64,000 nt of DNA from Psychrobacillus glaciei (GTDB lineage: Bacteria > Bacillota > Bacilli > Bacillales_A > Planococcaceae). The notes beneath the pieces were generated by a model. It had not been told where the DNA came from. It did not search any database and saw only the letters and a list, made by a program, of their open reading frames with translations. Positions 28,537 to 36,898 of this stretch are shown here, piece by piece. How positions within the stretch are numbered: position 1 is the stretch's first letter; each line of letters starts with the position of its first letter. The position numbers and the translations under genes were made by a program. The stretch covers positions 558,001 through 622,000 of the forward strand of contig NZ_CP031223.1 in NCBI RefSeq assembly GCF_008973485.1, in the 5' to 3' direction.

Positions 28537-28917
28537 GTGAGGAAAAATTCTTCAAAATTTGTATTTGTTATTTTATTTTTATCTTACTTTTTAAGTGGAT
28601 GTAACCAACATCCTAAGATAAATATTGGTGAAGCACTAACAAAATCAGAGGAGGAATTTAAGAAGGAAGGTATTGAATGCGTTTCAGCGTTTGGAGGGGA
28701 AAAAATTATTAAGTTTAGGCTTCTCCTCAAAGAGCCTCCTACAAATGAAGAAGCAACTAATCAGTTTAAGAAAATATTAGACATTATAGCAACTCATTCA
28801 AACAATAATGATATTTGGGACATCTACAATGCGGACTTCGATTTGTCATATGAGGATAATGTAATATATGAAGGTAAAAAAGATGCAGGTAATGATTTAA
28901 AAGTTAAAGCTCATTAA
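28537..28917 (+). CDS. Hypothetical lipoprotein (array gene)
   Basis: The 126-residue protein has a lipobox (YFLSGC, Cys at residue 22) after a hydrophobic signal and a small charged domain with IKFRLLLKEPPTNEEAT and a closing NVIYEGKKDAG. I do not recognise the family. The GTG start follows GGAGGAGA. It lies between repeats R3 and R4. Confidence 0.7.
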   Translation: MRKNSSKFVFVILFLSYFLSGCNQHPKINIGEALTKSEEEFKKEGIECVSAFGGEKIIKFRLLLKEPPTNEEATNQFKKILDIIATHSNNNDIWDIYNADFDLSYEDNVIYEGKKDAGNDLKVKAH

Positions 28918-28940
28918 AGGTGTAATTGCTCCTTATGAAG

Positions 28941-29005
28941 GTGGGGGTGCTTAGGTAACTCTTTTTTCTTATTGAACTAACGCCGCAGTTTAGTTGAAGA
29001 AGGTT
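28941..29005 (+). repeat. Array repeat R4
   Basis: gggggtgcttaggtaactc, a T run, and attgaactaacgccgcag followed by tttagttgaagaagg. Confidence 0.8.
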
Positions 29006-29084
29006 TAAATTAAAATGACGGAATATTCATAAAAATTCGCGACTTATATTAGAGATAAGAGTCTAATAACTAGGAGGTGTTATG

Positions 29085-29798
29085 ATGAAAATTTTTAATA
29101 AAATGATATTTATTTCAGTATTTGCTATGTTGCTATCTGCTTGTAGTAACTCCATATCTCTTAAAGGGTGTCCAGATGCAGAAATTGAATGGGTGGATAT
29201 GCTGATGATTGATGATATAAAATACGAGCATCATTACCCAGAGCCAGCGAATGAAAATCTTCCTATAACGATTGAAAAAGGTAGAGAACTTGGTAAAGTG
29301 ACATATGAGATGTCCGACAATGCATGTAGTAATCACAAGATGCAAAATGGTGATGCGGCATTTTTAAAAGAAGGAACAAACATTTATGAAATAAAAGGTT
29401 ATCCAACTTCTTTGATAGTTGCTGCAAATGATGTTGTATATGTAGCCAACACAAATAAAAAGGCAAAAACGGCAGGAGAACTTTACCCTATGGATAAGTT
29501 GGTGAACAATATCTATATTCAAAGCACCGAAGATGGCAAGAGAATACATACATTCTCGCAGTCTTCTAAGGATAAGTTCCTTGCCGCATTTTATGATTTA
29601 AAATTAGAAGATGTACAGTCATTAATAGATGTAGGTAAGTTAGAAGGTACTCGCCTATTCTTAGAGATTGAACTTAATAACGGCGTTTCAATTAGGCTAC
29701 TTTATTGGGGTGATTCCAATACATTTCATATTGGAGCAATTGGAAACGATGAAATAAAGGAAGTTATTAACGAGGAACTAACAAATCTAAATAAATAA
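29085..29798 (+). CDS. Hypothetical lipoprotein (array gene)
   Basis: The protein of about 237 residues has a signal peptide ending in MLLSAC and an acidic external domain. The segments SLIVAANDVVYVANTNKKA and LYWGDSNTFHIG recall Bacillus lipoproteins of unknown function. Two ATG codons in a row (29082, 29085) follow AGGAGGTG; the second has the better 7-base spacing. It is flanked by repeats R4 and R5. Confidence 0.7.
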   Translation: MKIFNKMIFISVFAMLLSACSNSISLKGCPDAEIEWVDMLMIDDIKYEHHYPEPANENLPITIEKGRELGKVTYEMSDNACSNHKMQNGDAAFLKEGTNIYEIKGYPTSLIVAANDVVYVANTNKKAKTAGELYPMDKLVNNIYIQSTEDGKRIHTFSQSSKDKFLAAFYDLKLEDVQSLIDVGKLEGTRLFLEIELNNGVSIRLLYWGDSNTFHIGAIGNDEIKEVINEELTNLNK

Positions 29799-29860
29799 TA
29801 CACGTAAATCTAATGAATATTGCTACTATAATGAGTTGAAGAATTAGCTAATTTTCATAT

Positions 29861-29933
29861 TAAGCTAACGGTGTGCTTTACTTCAATAATGAGTAGAGCC
29901 TTTTTTACTAACGAAGCAGTTTAGTTTAAGTAG
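29861..29933 (+). repeat. Array repeat R5 (full)
   Basis: gctaacggtgtgctttac, aatgagtagagcctttttt, and actaacgaagcagtttag. Confidence 0.85.
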
Positions 29934-29956
29934 AGAATAGATATAAGGGGGATTTT

Positions 29957-30181
29957 ATGTTAAAAGTAATGCGAATTATTTTAGGAATTATTCTTGTAGT
30001 GTTATTGACATACAATTTATTAACTGGAAATTATGGCACAGCAGTATCAACGTTTTTTATGAGTTTTTTTATTGCGGTTATAAGTATAGAGACTTTAAAG
30101 AATAATCTGAAATCAGGGTATGGCTATTTTATGGCATTTTTAGCGTTAATAATATTTGTGACTGCATTATATAAATTCTAA
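29957..30181 (+). CDS. DUF3953-like small membrane protein (array gene)
   Basis: The 74-residue protein has two or three membrane helices and the pattern MRIILGIILVVLL, TGNYGTAVSTFFMSFF and YGYFMAFLALIIF, which resembles DUF3953 membrane proteins of Bacillus. The function is unknown. The start follows AAGGGGGA. Repeats R5 and R6 flank it. Confidence 0.65.
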   Translation: MLKVMRIILGIILVVLLTYNLLTGNYGTAVSTFFMSFFIAVISIETLKNNLKSGYGYFMAFLALIIFVTALYKF

Positions 30182-30212
30182 ATATTGCTTCCTCGAGACT
30201 GTATATTTTTCT

Positions 30213-30306
30213 GTTTAAACTAACGGGTGCTTTAGTGAAAATCGTTGACCTGAACAAACAGCTCTTTTATCTTATTGAACTAACGCCGTAGGTTAGTTTA
30301 AGAAAG
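30213..30306 (+). repeat. Array repeat R6 (full, longer centre)
   Basis: aaactaacgggtgctttag, a 40-base centre ending in ctcttttatcttatt, and gaactaacgccgtaggttag. Confidence 0.8.
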
Positions 30307-30368
30307 GGAATGAAAATCATTTCTTTAATGTCACATTTGAACCAAATTGCGTTAACTAAACAAGACCC

Positions 30369-30545
30369 CTAATCTTTAGGTTTAGCGGTTTTTGCTATCT
30401 TAAAAACTATCAAAACTATAAAATATATTATTAAGAACATAAAAGAATTGATGATAGAAGTTAACAATTCCATTTGCAAAACAAAATAATATCCCAAAAA
30501 CGAAATAATTAGATATACGGTAATCCCTTTTAACGGTTTACTCAA
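30369..30545 (-). CDS. Small hydrophobic protein (array gene, opposite strand)
   Basis: The 58-residue protein (MSKPLKGITVYLIISFLGYY...) has two membrane helices and a lysine-rich tail. I do not recognise it. The TTG start at 30545 follows AAAGGAGATT with an 11-base gap; the longer frame from 30578 has no site. It is the only gene of the array apart from the insertion sequence that reads on the minus strand. Confidence 0.5.
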   Translation of the reverse strand: MSKPLKGITVYLIISFLGYYFVLQMELLTSIINSFMFLIIYFIVLIVFKIAKTAKPKD

Positions 30546-30846
30546 TGGACACCAATCTCCTTTAATAAATATCATCAATCACATCGCTTGCTATCCTTTT
30601 AAAAAATGTATAACAAGATTCTACCATGCAGACATTTTGAGATGAAATTAATATGGGTTATTACACAATTCTAACAAATCGTGTAATAGAAGAGAAGTTG
30701 ATTCTACAACTAAACCAGCCAATAGTTTGTCAATATTTATTAATAAAAAACAAATTAGTTCATGCTATACTAAAATTGTGCATGCCAAATAACCTTTCAA
30801 TTTTCTGTATTTGGAAATGTTTAGGCTTTTTAGTTATATTTTAATA

Positions 30847-32085
30847 CTAGGTAAGATCTTGGAAAAATGAATTGTTTTTTAAAAGTGCATAAATCCAATG
30901 TAAAAGCTTATTTGCACATGCTATTACAGCTACTTTAAAGGGCTTTCCTTCTTCACGTTTCTTATCATAAAACTCCCTTAACCTCTTATTTCGAGGAATG
31001 AGTTCATCTGTCGTTTTCTTCTTGCGACTATCACGAATGGCACTTTTAACGGCCATATATAAGGCATGTCGTAGTCTACTAGAACCTCTTTTGGTAATCC
31101 GATTCAAAGTACCTTTGAATGTACCAGATTCAAAAACACTTGGATCAATTCCTGCAAAGGCAACTAACTTTTTAGGATGATTAAACCGATCAATCTCCCC
31201 AATCTCCGAAATAATCGTTGCTGCGATTTTCTCACCAATACCGGGGATGGATTGGAGAATCTTATATTCTTCCATGCTTTTCGCTAAAGCATCTATCTCT
31301 CTTTCCAGATCTGATAGATGTTTTTTATATTCTAGAAGCATCTTAATATACATATTTATGCTTAAGATAAGACTATTGTATAAGGTTTTCTGGAATGGGT
31401 TGCGATCTGCGGCAGCTTTTAACTTTTCTGACTGACTGTTTGCCCATTTTTGAGAACGACTTTTACAGAATTCCTTTATTTTTTTGGCGACTGTTTCTTC
31501 ACGTGTTGCCATCACTTCCTCAGAAGTAGGAAATGCTTGTAAGGTCAGTAAGGAGACATCTGAATAAAGATCTCCAAAGACCCCACAGTATTCAGGAAAT
31601 ACTTGATCTAAAACGGATTGGAATTGTAGTTTAGTTTGTACATACATACCTGTAATATTTTCATGTTGTCTTGTAAGATGACGTAAATTTAAGAGCTGGA
31701 TCCCTCGCTGTTTATAAGGCTCTAAGTCCTCTTTATAAAACATCTCGCAGAGATGACGAGCGTCTATGATATCTGTCTTTACTTTACATAAACTGGAACT
31801 TTTTGCTCGATACGAAACGAGTGGATTAACCATGATTATTAAATAACCTCTGTCTTCGAAAAATTGGACAACTGGTGTATGATAGTGGCCAGTGGATTCC
31901 AAAACAATGGGGGGCCTTTCTCCAGAAGCCACTTCTATTTCTCTAATAAACTCTAAAAGAATTGTCAGCCCTTCCAGTGTGTGTGCTACTTTAAAGCTCT
32001 TTTTATACGGTTGTTTTTTATCTAAGAATGCTTGAACCTGACTTTCGCCTTTTGCCACATCCAGACCAATTACTGGATTCATCAT
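30847..32085 (-). CDS. IS110-family transposase, element 1
   Basis: The 412-residue recombinase has an N-terminal RuvC-like DEDD domain (GLDVAKGES near residue 6, the ESTGHYH segment near 62, and KTDIIDARHL near 104, which supply the acidic residues) and a C-terminal Transposase_20 domain (LQSIPGIGEKIAA, FAGIDPSVFESG with the catalytic-serine region, ITKRGSSRLR). The length is normal and no frameshift is seen, so it may be active. The ATG at 32085 follows AAGGAGGAAAA. Confidence 0.92.
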   Translation of the reverse strand: MMNPVIGLDVAKGESQVQAFLDKKQPYKKSFKVAHTLEGLTILLEFIREIEVASGERPPIVLESTGHYHTPVVQFFEDRGYLIIMVNPLVSYRAKSSSLCKVKTDIIDARHLCEMFYKEDLEPYKQRGIQLLNLRHLTRQHENITGMYVQTKLQFQSVLDQVFPEYCGVFGDLYSDVSLLTLQAFPTSEEVMATREETVAKKIKEFCKSRSQKWANSQSEKLKAAADRNPFQKTLYNSLILSINMYIKMLLEYKKHLSDLEREIDALAKSMEEYKILQSIPGIGEKIAATIISEIGEIDRFNHPKKLVAFAGIDPSVFESGTFKGTLNRITKRGSSRLRHALYMAVKSAIRDSRKKKTTDELIPRNKRLREFYDKKREEGKPFKVAVIACANKLLHWIYALLKNNSFFQDLT

Positions 32086-32330
32086 TATTTTCCTCCTTGT
32101 CATACAATTAACCGGTAACCCCTATTCCTCCATGTAGTATCATAGCTTCGCTTGTTATACGAGATCAGAGTCCCAACCAGCCTCAATCATGTTTCTACAA
32201 GTAGGGGGCGAACTGTTTAGTTGACGGGATCAATAGCCCCACGGGTGCTTACGTTCTACCCCGGCTACCGCAATCATATATCGATATAAAAAAAGGTCAA
32301 CCAGAAATATCTGGCTAACCTTATAATACG
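30847..32330 (-). mobile_element. IS110-family insertion sequence, element 1
   Basis: The transposase gene (30847-32085) and a non-coding 5' region of about 245 bases (32086-32330) abut array repeat R7. In the element's reading direction the non-coding region contains GTAAGCACCCGT (32252 down to 32241), a GGGG..CCC hairpin and CAACTAAAC (32223 down to 32215). The first is nearly identical to one strand of the repeat; the second is complementary to the next part of that strand. That is the layout of a bridge-RNA target-binding loop. The right end is placed at about 32330; the left end is not resolved. Confidence 0.75.
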
Positions 32331-32406
32331 AACGGGTGCTTTACTTCAATAAGGTGTGAAGCCTTTTTCTTATTGAACTAACGCCGCAGTTTAGTTCAAT
32401 AAGCAG
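32330..32406 (+). repeat. Array repeat R7 (full)
   Basis: aacgggtgctttacttcaat, aaggtgtgaagcctttttc, and a perfect 13-bp inverted repeat CTTATTGAACTAA/TTAGTTCAATAAG (32369-32381 with 32391-32403) enclosing cgccgcagt. Confidence 0.85.
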
Positions 32407-32472
32407 GAATGGATTTTGTTAATAAATGTAACATATTTTCTTTCTACTCGTATAACAGCTAAGGAGGAATAA

Positions 32473-32652
32473 ATGATGAAAATAAATACATATTTTAATC
32501 AATTAGCAGTTACGATAATAGTTATTTTTTGAGGAACTTTTACCATTCGTTACTTTAGAACAGGTGAACTTTTATTAGACCAAATTATTGGGGCTTCAAT
32601 TGGTATCGTACTTCTTATTGCTACATTGATTTGGAGAAAAATAAACAAGTAA
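32473..32652 (+). pseudogene. Small membrane protein gene with internal TGA (array gene)
   Basis: AAGGAGGAA is followed by a 59-codon frame with MKINTYFNQLAVTIIVIF, then TGA, then GTFTIRYFRTGELLLDQ, a second membrane helix and a TAA. A TGG-to-TGA change is the simplest explanation. The reading frame is otherwise intact. I do not recognise the family. Repeats R7 and R8 flank it. Confidence 0.7.
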
Positions 32653-32660
32653 TTTTGTTT

Positions 32661-33603
32661 CACTAACGGGTACTTTAGTAAAAAATCATTGAGCTGCTTA
32701 GGTAGCTCTTTTTTCTTATTAGACTAACGCAGCAGCGCGACAAGTTTTGTTATAAGCACTAATGTGTGAAAAAACAAGGGATTTCTTCGGAAATCCTAAC
32801 TTTATAACCGAGGATAGGAATGATAAAACCACGTATTTTGAAACTATCCCATTGATACTCCTGCATGCGTCATAATAGACAGATTATGGGGTCTGAAGCT
32901 CAGGTAAAGTCGGCAGAACAAAGGCTGAAGCCACCCCTCACGGAAAAGGTATGCCAATGGATATGTCGGATGGCTGAAAAACTAAATATGGTGAGAATTT
33001 TCTTACGGAAAAGAACAGAAGAACTTCCGAATGTACGGGTCTAAAGTTAGAGCATAAGGAAACTTGTGTACCATCCAACGATGGGGTGAGTGACGTGGAG
33101 TAAAAATTGCTGCTCTGAAACACGTTATACCGAACAATGGCGGTATCCAGCTCATAGGCTTACAGGAAGCACCTAAGTTTAGAAAAAGATAGCTAGGTTA
33201 TAAGGTACTTGGAAAATAAGGAACGTTGGATCAAGAGCTGTCACCCGAAACGGTTGCTATAAGCTAAATGGCGAAATGCATTTGTCCTTATGAGGGTAGG
33301 GGTACGACCAGTGAAACCTCTGTAATGGAGGTGGAGGAACAGCCCCAAGTCTAGCGATAGGTAATAATTATTTTTCAACTGTGCATTGCACCGGTCTGGT
33401 AAGAACGTGGGAACATCATTTCATATAAGAATGATGCCACAGTGCAAGCTCTTCGATGAAGAGTAACTTGAAACTTATAATTAATAATACCATCGTTAGA
33501 TGGAACGCGGAATGCTTGGAAACTGGCACGTTCCGTGCGGAGTAGGGGAAAAGCCGGAGATAACTTCAAACGTTTACCTATTACTAACGTTTAGTGAAAG
33601 AAG
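32661..33603 (+). repeat. Array repeat R8, split by a group II intron
   Basis: The left part cactaacgggtactttag ... agactaacgcagca (to 32734) and the right part gtttagtgaaagaag (from 33589) rejoin as ACTAACGCAGCA-GTTTAGTG, a normal right half, when the intron is removed. Confidence 0.75.
32735..33588 (+). mobile_element. ORF-less group II intron, different type
   Basis: The ~850-base element starts GCGCGAC (variant of the GTGCGAC boundary) and carries long segments I recognise from Bacillus group II introns, including aggttataaggtacttgg, atcaagagctgtc and cctctgtaatggaggtgg. A domain V hairpin with CGC triad lies at 33506-33537 (CGCGGAA/TTCCGTG), then a domain VI ending cctattac. The end is 33584 by intron convention or 33588 by repeat reconstruction. 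No reverse transcriptase is encoded. It is unrelated in sequence to the two 683-base introns. Confidence 0.8.
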
Positions 33604-33695
33604 AATAAAAGTAATAATAGGGACTGTTAGATAAAGAAAATTCACAAAATCTAAAAAATGCCTTATTAAAGAAACCAAAGATTTGAGGTGTCACA

Positions 33696-34295
33696 ATGAT
33701 TAAGTTAAAAAAAATACCAGACATTATTATATATTTAGTCTTAGGTACAGCTTTAGGAGTAATGTCAAAATATTTAGACACCATTACAGTTGATGGGAGT
33801 TGGTGGACGATTACTCTCGACTATTTTGCAGATTTATTTACAAGGTTAGGTATTTGGATATTGATTGCTACAATTATAGCTGCATATAGTAAAACACTAA
33901 AAAGAGCTGCTATTAATACGTTCATATTCTTTATAGGAATGCTAATAAGTTATTATATATATTCAGCATATTTATTTGGGTTTTTTCCAACTAGGTATTT
34001 TATACTTTGGGGAAGTTTTGCACTAGTATCTCCTTTGTTAGCAATTATTGTTTGGAAAGCTAAAAATAATATACTTTTAGCTTTTATCTTACCAGCCTTA
34101 CCCATGGGATTATTGTTAAGCCTTTCTTTAGGAATGGGTTTATTCTATGTGTATTTAAAATATATTGAAGAGTTGATTATGTATGTTTCTTTATGCGTAG
34201 TCTTTTACAAAAGTCCTAAGCAAATTACAATTTCAATTGTTTTCTCAATTATAGTTGCAATTTTTGTTAGTCAAATTAGTCCGTTTCATTTTTAG
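33696..34295 (+). CDS. Hypothetical multi-pass membrane protein (array gene)
   Basis: The 199-residue protein has about six membrane helices and begins MIKLKKIPDIIIYLVLGTAL. This pattern resembles uncharacterised Bacillus membrane proteins. No catalytic or transport motif is visible. The start follows TTGAGGTG. It lies between repeats R8 and R9. Confidence 0.7.
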   Translation: MIKLKKIPDIIIYLVLGTALGVMSKYLDTITVDGSWWTITLDYFADLFTRLGIWILIATIIAAYSKTLKRAAINTFIFFIGMLISYYIYSAYLFGFFPTRYFILWGSFALVSPLLAIIVWKAKNNILLAFILPALPMGLLLSLSLGMGLFYVYLKYIEELIMYVSLCVVFYKSPKQITISIVFSIIVAIFVSQISPFHF

Positions 34296-34350
34296 AATAT
34301 AGTGGTGCTTCTTGGTGAAATATTGAATTTCTAATGGGAGCGTATTTATA

Positions 34351-34427
34351 AAGCTAAGCTGCTTTAGTGTAACGACAATAATGCTTTTCTTATTGTGCTA
34401 ACGCAGCAGTTTAGTTGAAGAAGAAGG
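34351..34427 (+). repeat. Array repeat R9
   Basis: agctaagctgctttagtg, a centre ending in cttttcttattg, and tgctaacgcagcagtttag. Confidence 0.75.
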
Positions 34428-34477
34428 TTTTTTCGCGATTGTGTGGAATAAGTTAATATATGTAAATTGTTGGACAA

Positions 34478-34557
34478 AAGGGGTGTTTTACTTCAAGTCT
34501 GGAGGTGGCACTTTTTTCTTGAACTATAGACGCAGTTTAGTTGAATAGTACATTCAA
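34478..34557 (+). repeat. Array repeat R10
   Basis: ggggtgttttacttcaag, ctggaggtggcacttttttc, and gaactatagacgcagtttag. Only 50 bases separate it from R9, so the interval between them holds no gene. Together R9 and R10 fill most of the 300-base gap before the GNAT gene. Confidence 0.75.
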
Positions 34558-34597
34558 TAGACAAAGATAGAAGAAGGAAAATTACGGGGGGAAGCAG

Positions 34598-35113
34598 ATG
34601 AACATAGCAACGGAAAGATTAATAATACGTAAATTTACATATGAGGATTGGCGATGTGTACATGAGTATACATCTGATATTAATGTTATGAAATATATGC
34701 CAGAAGGGGTTTTTTCTGAAGAATATTCAAAGGAATTTGTAATAAAAAACAGTAGTGAAAATGCTAGGAATTTCCCAGTGATATTAAAGAAAGACCAAAC
34801 ATTGATTGGTCATATTGAGTTTCATAAGTATTTTGGTGAACATACGTATGAGATAGGTTGGGTGTTCAATCCAAAATATTATAATAAAGGGTACGCATCT
34901 GAAGCAGCATATTCTATATTGAAATATGGTTTTGAGACAATGAGATTACATAGGATTATAGCGACTTGTCAGCCTGAGAATATTCCCTCATATCGAGTTA
35001 TGGAGAAAATTGGTATGAGAAGAGAAGGTTTTTTCAAGAAGTGTATACCGCAAGGAAACGAATGGTGGGATGAGTATTATTACGCACTCTTAGATGAGGA
35101 GTGGAAATCTTAA
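34598..35113 (+). CDS. GNAT-family N-acetyltransferase, RimJ/RimL type (array gene)
   Basis: The 171-residue protein has TERLIIRKFTYEDW at the start, IGWVFNPKYYNKGYASEAA (acetyl-CoA loop) near residue 85 and the HRIIATCQPENIPSYRVMEK element near 125. This is the RimJ/RimL-like group that acetylates ribosomal N-termini, antibiotics or other amines. The substrate is unknown. The start follows CGGGGGGAAG. Repeats R10 and R11 flank it. Confidence 0.85.
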   Translation: MNIATERLIIRKFTYEDWRCVHEYTSDINVMKYMPEGVFSEEYSKEFVIKNSSENARNFPVILKKDQTLIGHIEFHKYFGEHTYEIGWVFNPKYYNKGYASEAAYSILKYGFETMRLHRIIATCQPENIPSYRVMEKIGMRREGFFKKCIPQGNEWWDEYYYALLDEEWKS

Positions 35114-35118
35114 CTTAT

Positions 35119-35195
35119 TCAACTAACGGATGCTTTACTTCAAGAAGAGTAAAGCCTTTTTCCTTATTGAGCTTACGAAGCAGTTTTGTTTAACA
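35119..35195 (+). repeat. Array repeat R11 (full)
   Basis: caactaacggatgctttact, caagaagagtaaagccttttt, and ttacgaagcagttttgttta. Confidence 0.8.
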
Positions 35196-35235
35196 AAAAA
35201 TGTAATAGGATATTTTATTTTCGGGGTGAATAGCA

Positions 35236-36117
35236 TTGAGAAATGAAAATGAAATGATGGATTTAATATTAAGCTTTGCACAAAGAGATGAAAGAATCCG
35301 AGCAGTCTATATGAATGGTTCAAAAACTAATACAAAGGTTACAAAAGATATTTTTCAGGATTATGATATTGTGTATGTTGTAACAGAAACAGCATCTTTT
35401 ATAGATGATAAGGCATGGATTAACGATTTTGGAGATTTAATCATTATACAAGAACCTGACAAAAATGATTTTGGCAGGGAAATTGATTTCGATGTTAATA
35501 GGTCTTATGGGTTTTTAATGCTTATTACAGATGGAAATCGTATAGACCTTCGTATTCAAACAAAAGAGATTATACTTGAAGAGTATGGAAAAGATAAGCT
35601 CACGCTTCCCTTAATGAACAAAGATGAACTCTTGCCAACAATCCCATATCCTACCGATATTAATTACCATATCAAAATGCCATCTAAAGATGAATATGAT
35701 AGTTACACAAACAATTTTTGGTGGTGTTTACAAAACGTTGCTAAGGGAATTTGGCGTGATGAACTACCGTATGCAAAACTAATGTTTGAATATACTACGA
35801 GAGATTCTTTGGATAAAATGGTTTCTTGGTGGATTGGTATACAACAAGATCTTCAGGTTTCAACAGGAAAGTTAGGGAAGTATTTTTAGGAATATCTTCC
35901 AGAATTATATTGGAATATGTACAAAAAAACTTATTCTAATTCTGATTATACAAATATGTGGGAATCAATATTTGTTATTTGTGAACTATTTAGAATCTTA
36001 GCTCAAGAAGTTGCTGAACATTTTAATTTTACTTATCCAATAGATGATGATAGAAACATGACTATATATCTTAAACATATTAGAAATTTACCTTCTAATG
36101 CAAAGGAAATATATTAA
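35236..36117 (+). pseudogene. Aminoglycoside 6-adenylyltransferase gene with an amber codon (array gene)
   Basis: The 293-codon frame matches ANT(6)/AadK proteins: MRNENEMMDLILSFA at the start, the nucleotidyltransferase motif MNGSKTNTK with DYDIVYVV, and DRNMTIYLKHI near the end. These enzymes adenylate streptomycin. Codon 218 is TAG in YF-TAG-EYLPELYW, where lysine is usual (AAG to TAG), and the same frame continues to a TAA at 36117. The truncated product would lack about 75 C-terminal residues. The TTG start follows CGGGGTGA. Confidence 0.85.
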
Positions 36118-36155
36118 GTTAATGGGTGTCCCCCTGAAAATTAGAAGGAGAGCTT

Positions 36156-36898
36156 ATTAAACTAACGGGTGCTTGTGCGGCCGAGCCTAGGTCGTTTCAT
36201 ATAGCGGGTGGGATTCCCGTCGAGAAAGAACTAGCCATTCACCCGTAGCGAGTCTTGGAGGGCTAATGGTAACAGTAGCCTTTAAGCGTAGACAGTTAGG
36301 TGGCGGGTCGAAAGCCAAATGGTTGAAGGGATTGAGCTCCATAATGTTAGTAAATCGAGAGGGCTGATGCTTTACCTGCAGCAGAAAGCTACATTTTATC
36401 CATCGTTAAAGGCAAGAAGGATAAACCTCTCTGGAGTCAGAGACCTTGGCACGTCACACATGGATATGGTACGGCAACTCGGGAGGCCCTACCGGTCTTT
36501 TCTTCTTATAGAAGAGTATGGTGTACAAGCGATAATAAGCAAGGAAACCAAATGCCGATGTAGGGAGTCGGATAGCAGCGTAGTACCTATGAAGTTGGGT
36601 AATGCCGATGGAGGAAAGGCTGCTACCAGGTTATCACCCTTACTAGTGACACATTTACTACACACAGAGGTAGAGATAATAAATGGAAACTAAACTATTA
36701 AGGATAGCAGAATAAGCAAATCTGATCGAAAGAGATTAGGTACATCTTGTGAATGGTGACTTGGAGGAGCCGTGTGCGTAAATAGCGCAAGCACGGTTCT
36801 GTGAGGGGGGAGGAACACAATCTACCACAAGGTAGAAAGGTTCCCTTCTACTCGACTACTTCAATAAGGAGTAGAGCCTTTTTTACTAACGGGGCAGC
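36156..36898 (+). repeat. Array repeat R12, split by a group II intron and cut by an IS110 element
   Basis: aaactaacgggtgctt (to 36174) and tacttcaataaggagtagag (from 36857) rejoin as a perfect left half. The right half actaacggggcag ends at 36897, where the insertion sequence begins. Confidence 0.85.
36175..36856 (+). mobile_element. ORF-less group II intron, copy 2
   Basis: The 682-base element differs from the copy at 27334-28016 at about a dozen positions, including one single-base indel. It has the same GTGCGG start, domain V (36767-36800) and ctcgac end. It is in the left half of a repeat, whereas copy 1 is in a right half; both insertion points are followed by TA(C/G)TTCAA(T/C)AAGG. 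Confidence 0.9.

Noticed and set aside
30653-30844. 63-residue plus-strand ORF beside IS110 element 1
   Set aside because: Poor ribosome site and no helix or domain pattern; probably non-coding end of the element or decayed sequence.
32473-32652. In-frame TGA as a possible selenocysteine codon
   Set aside because: No SECIS-like hairpin or selenoprotein family is evident, and neighbouring array genes also carry TAA and TAG stops, so decay is simpler.
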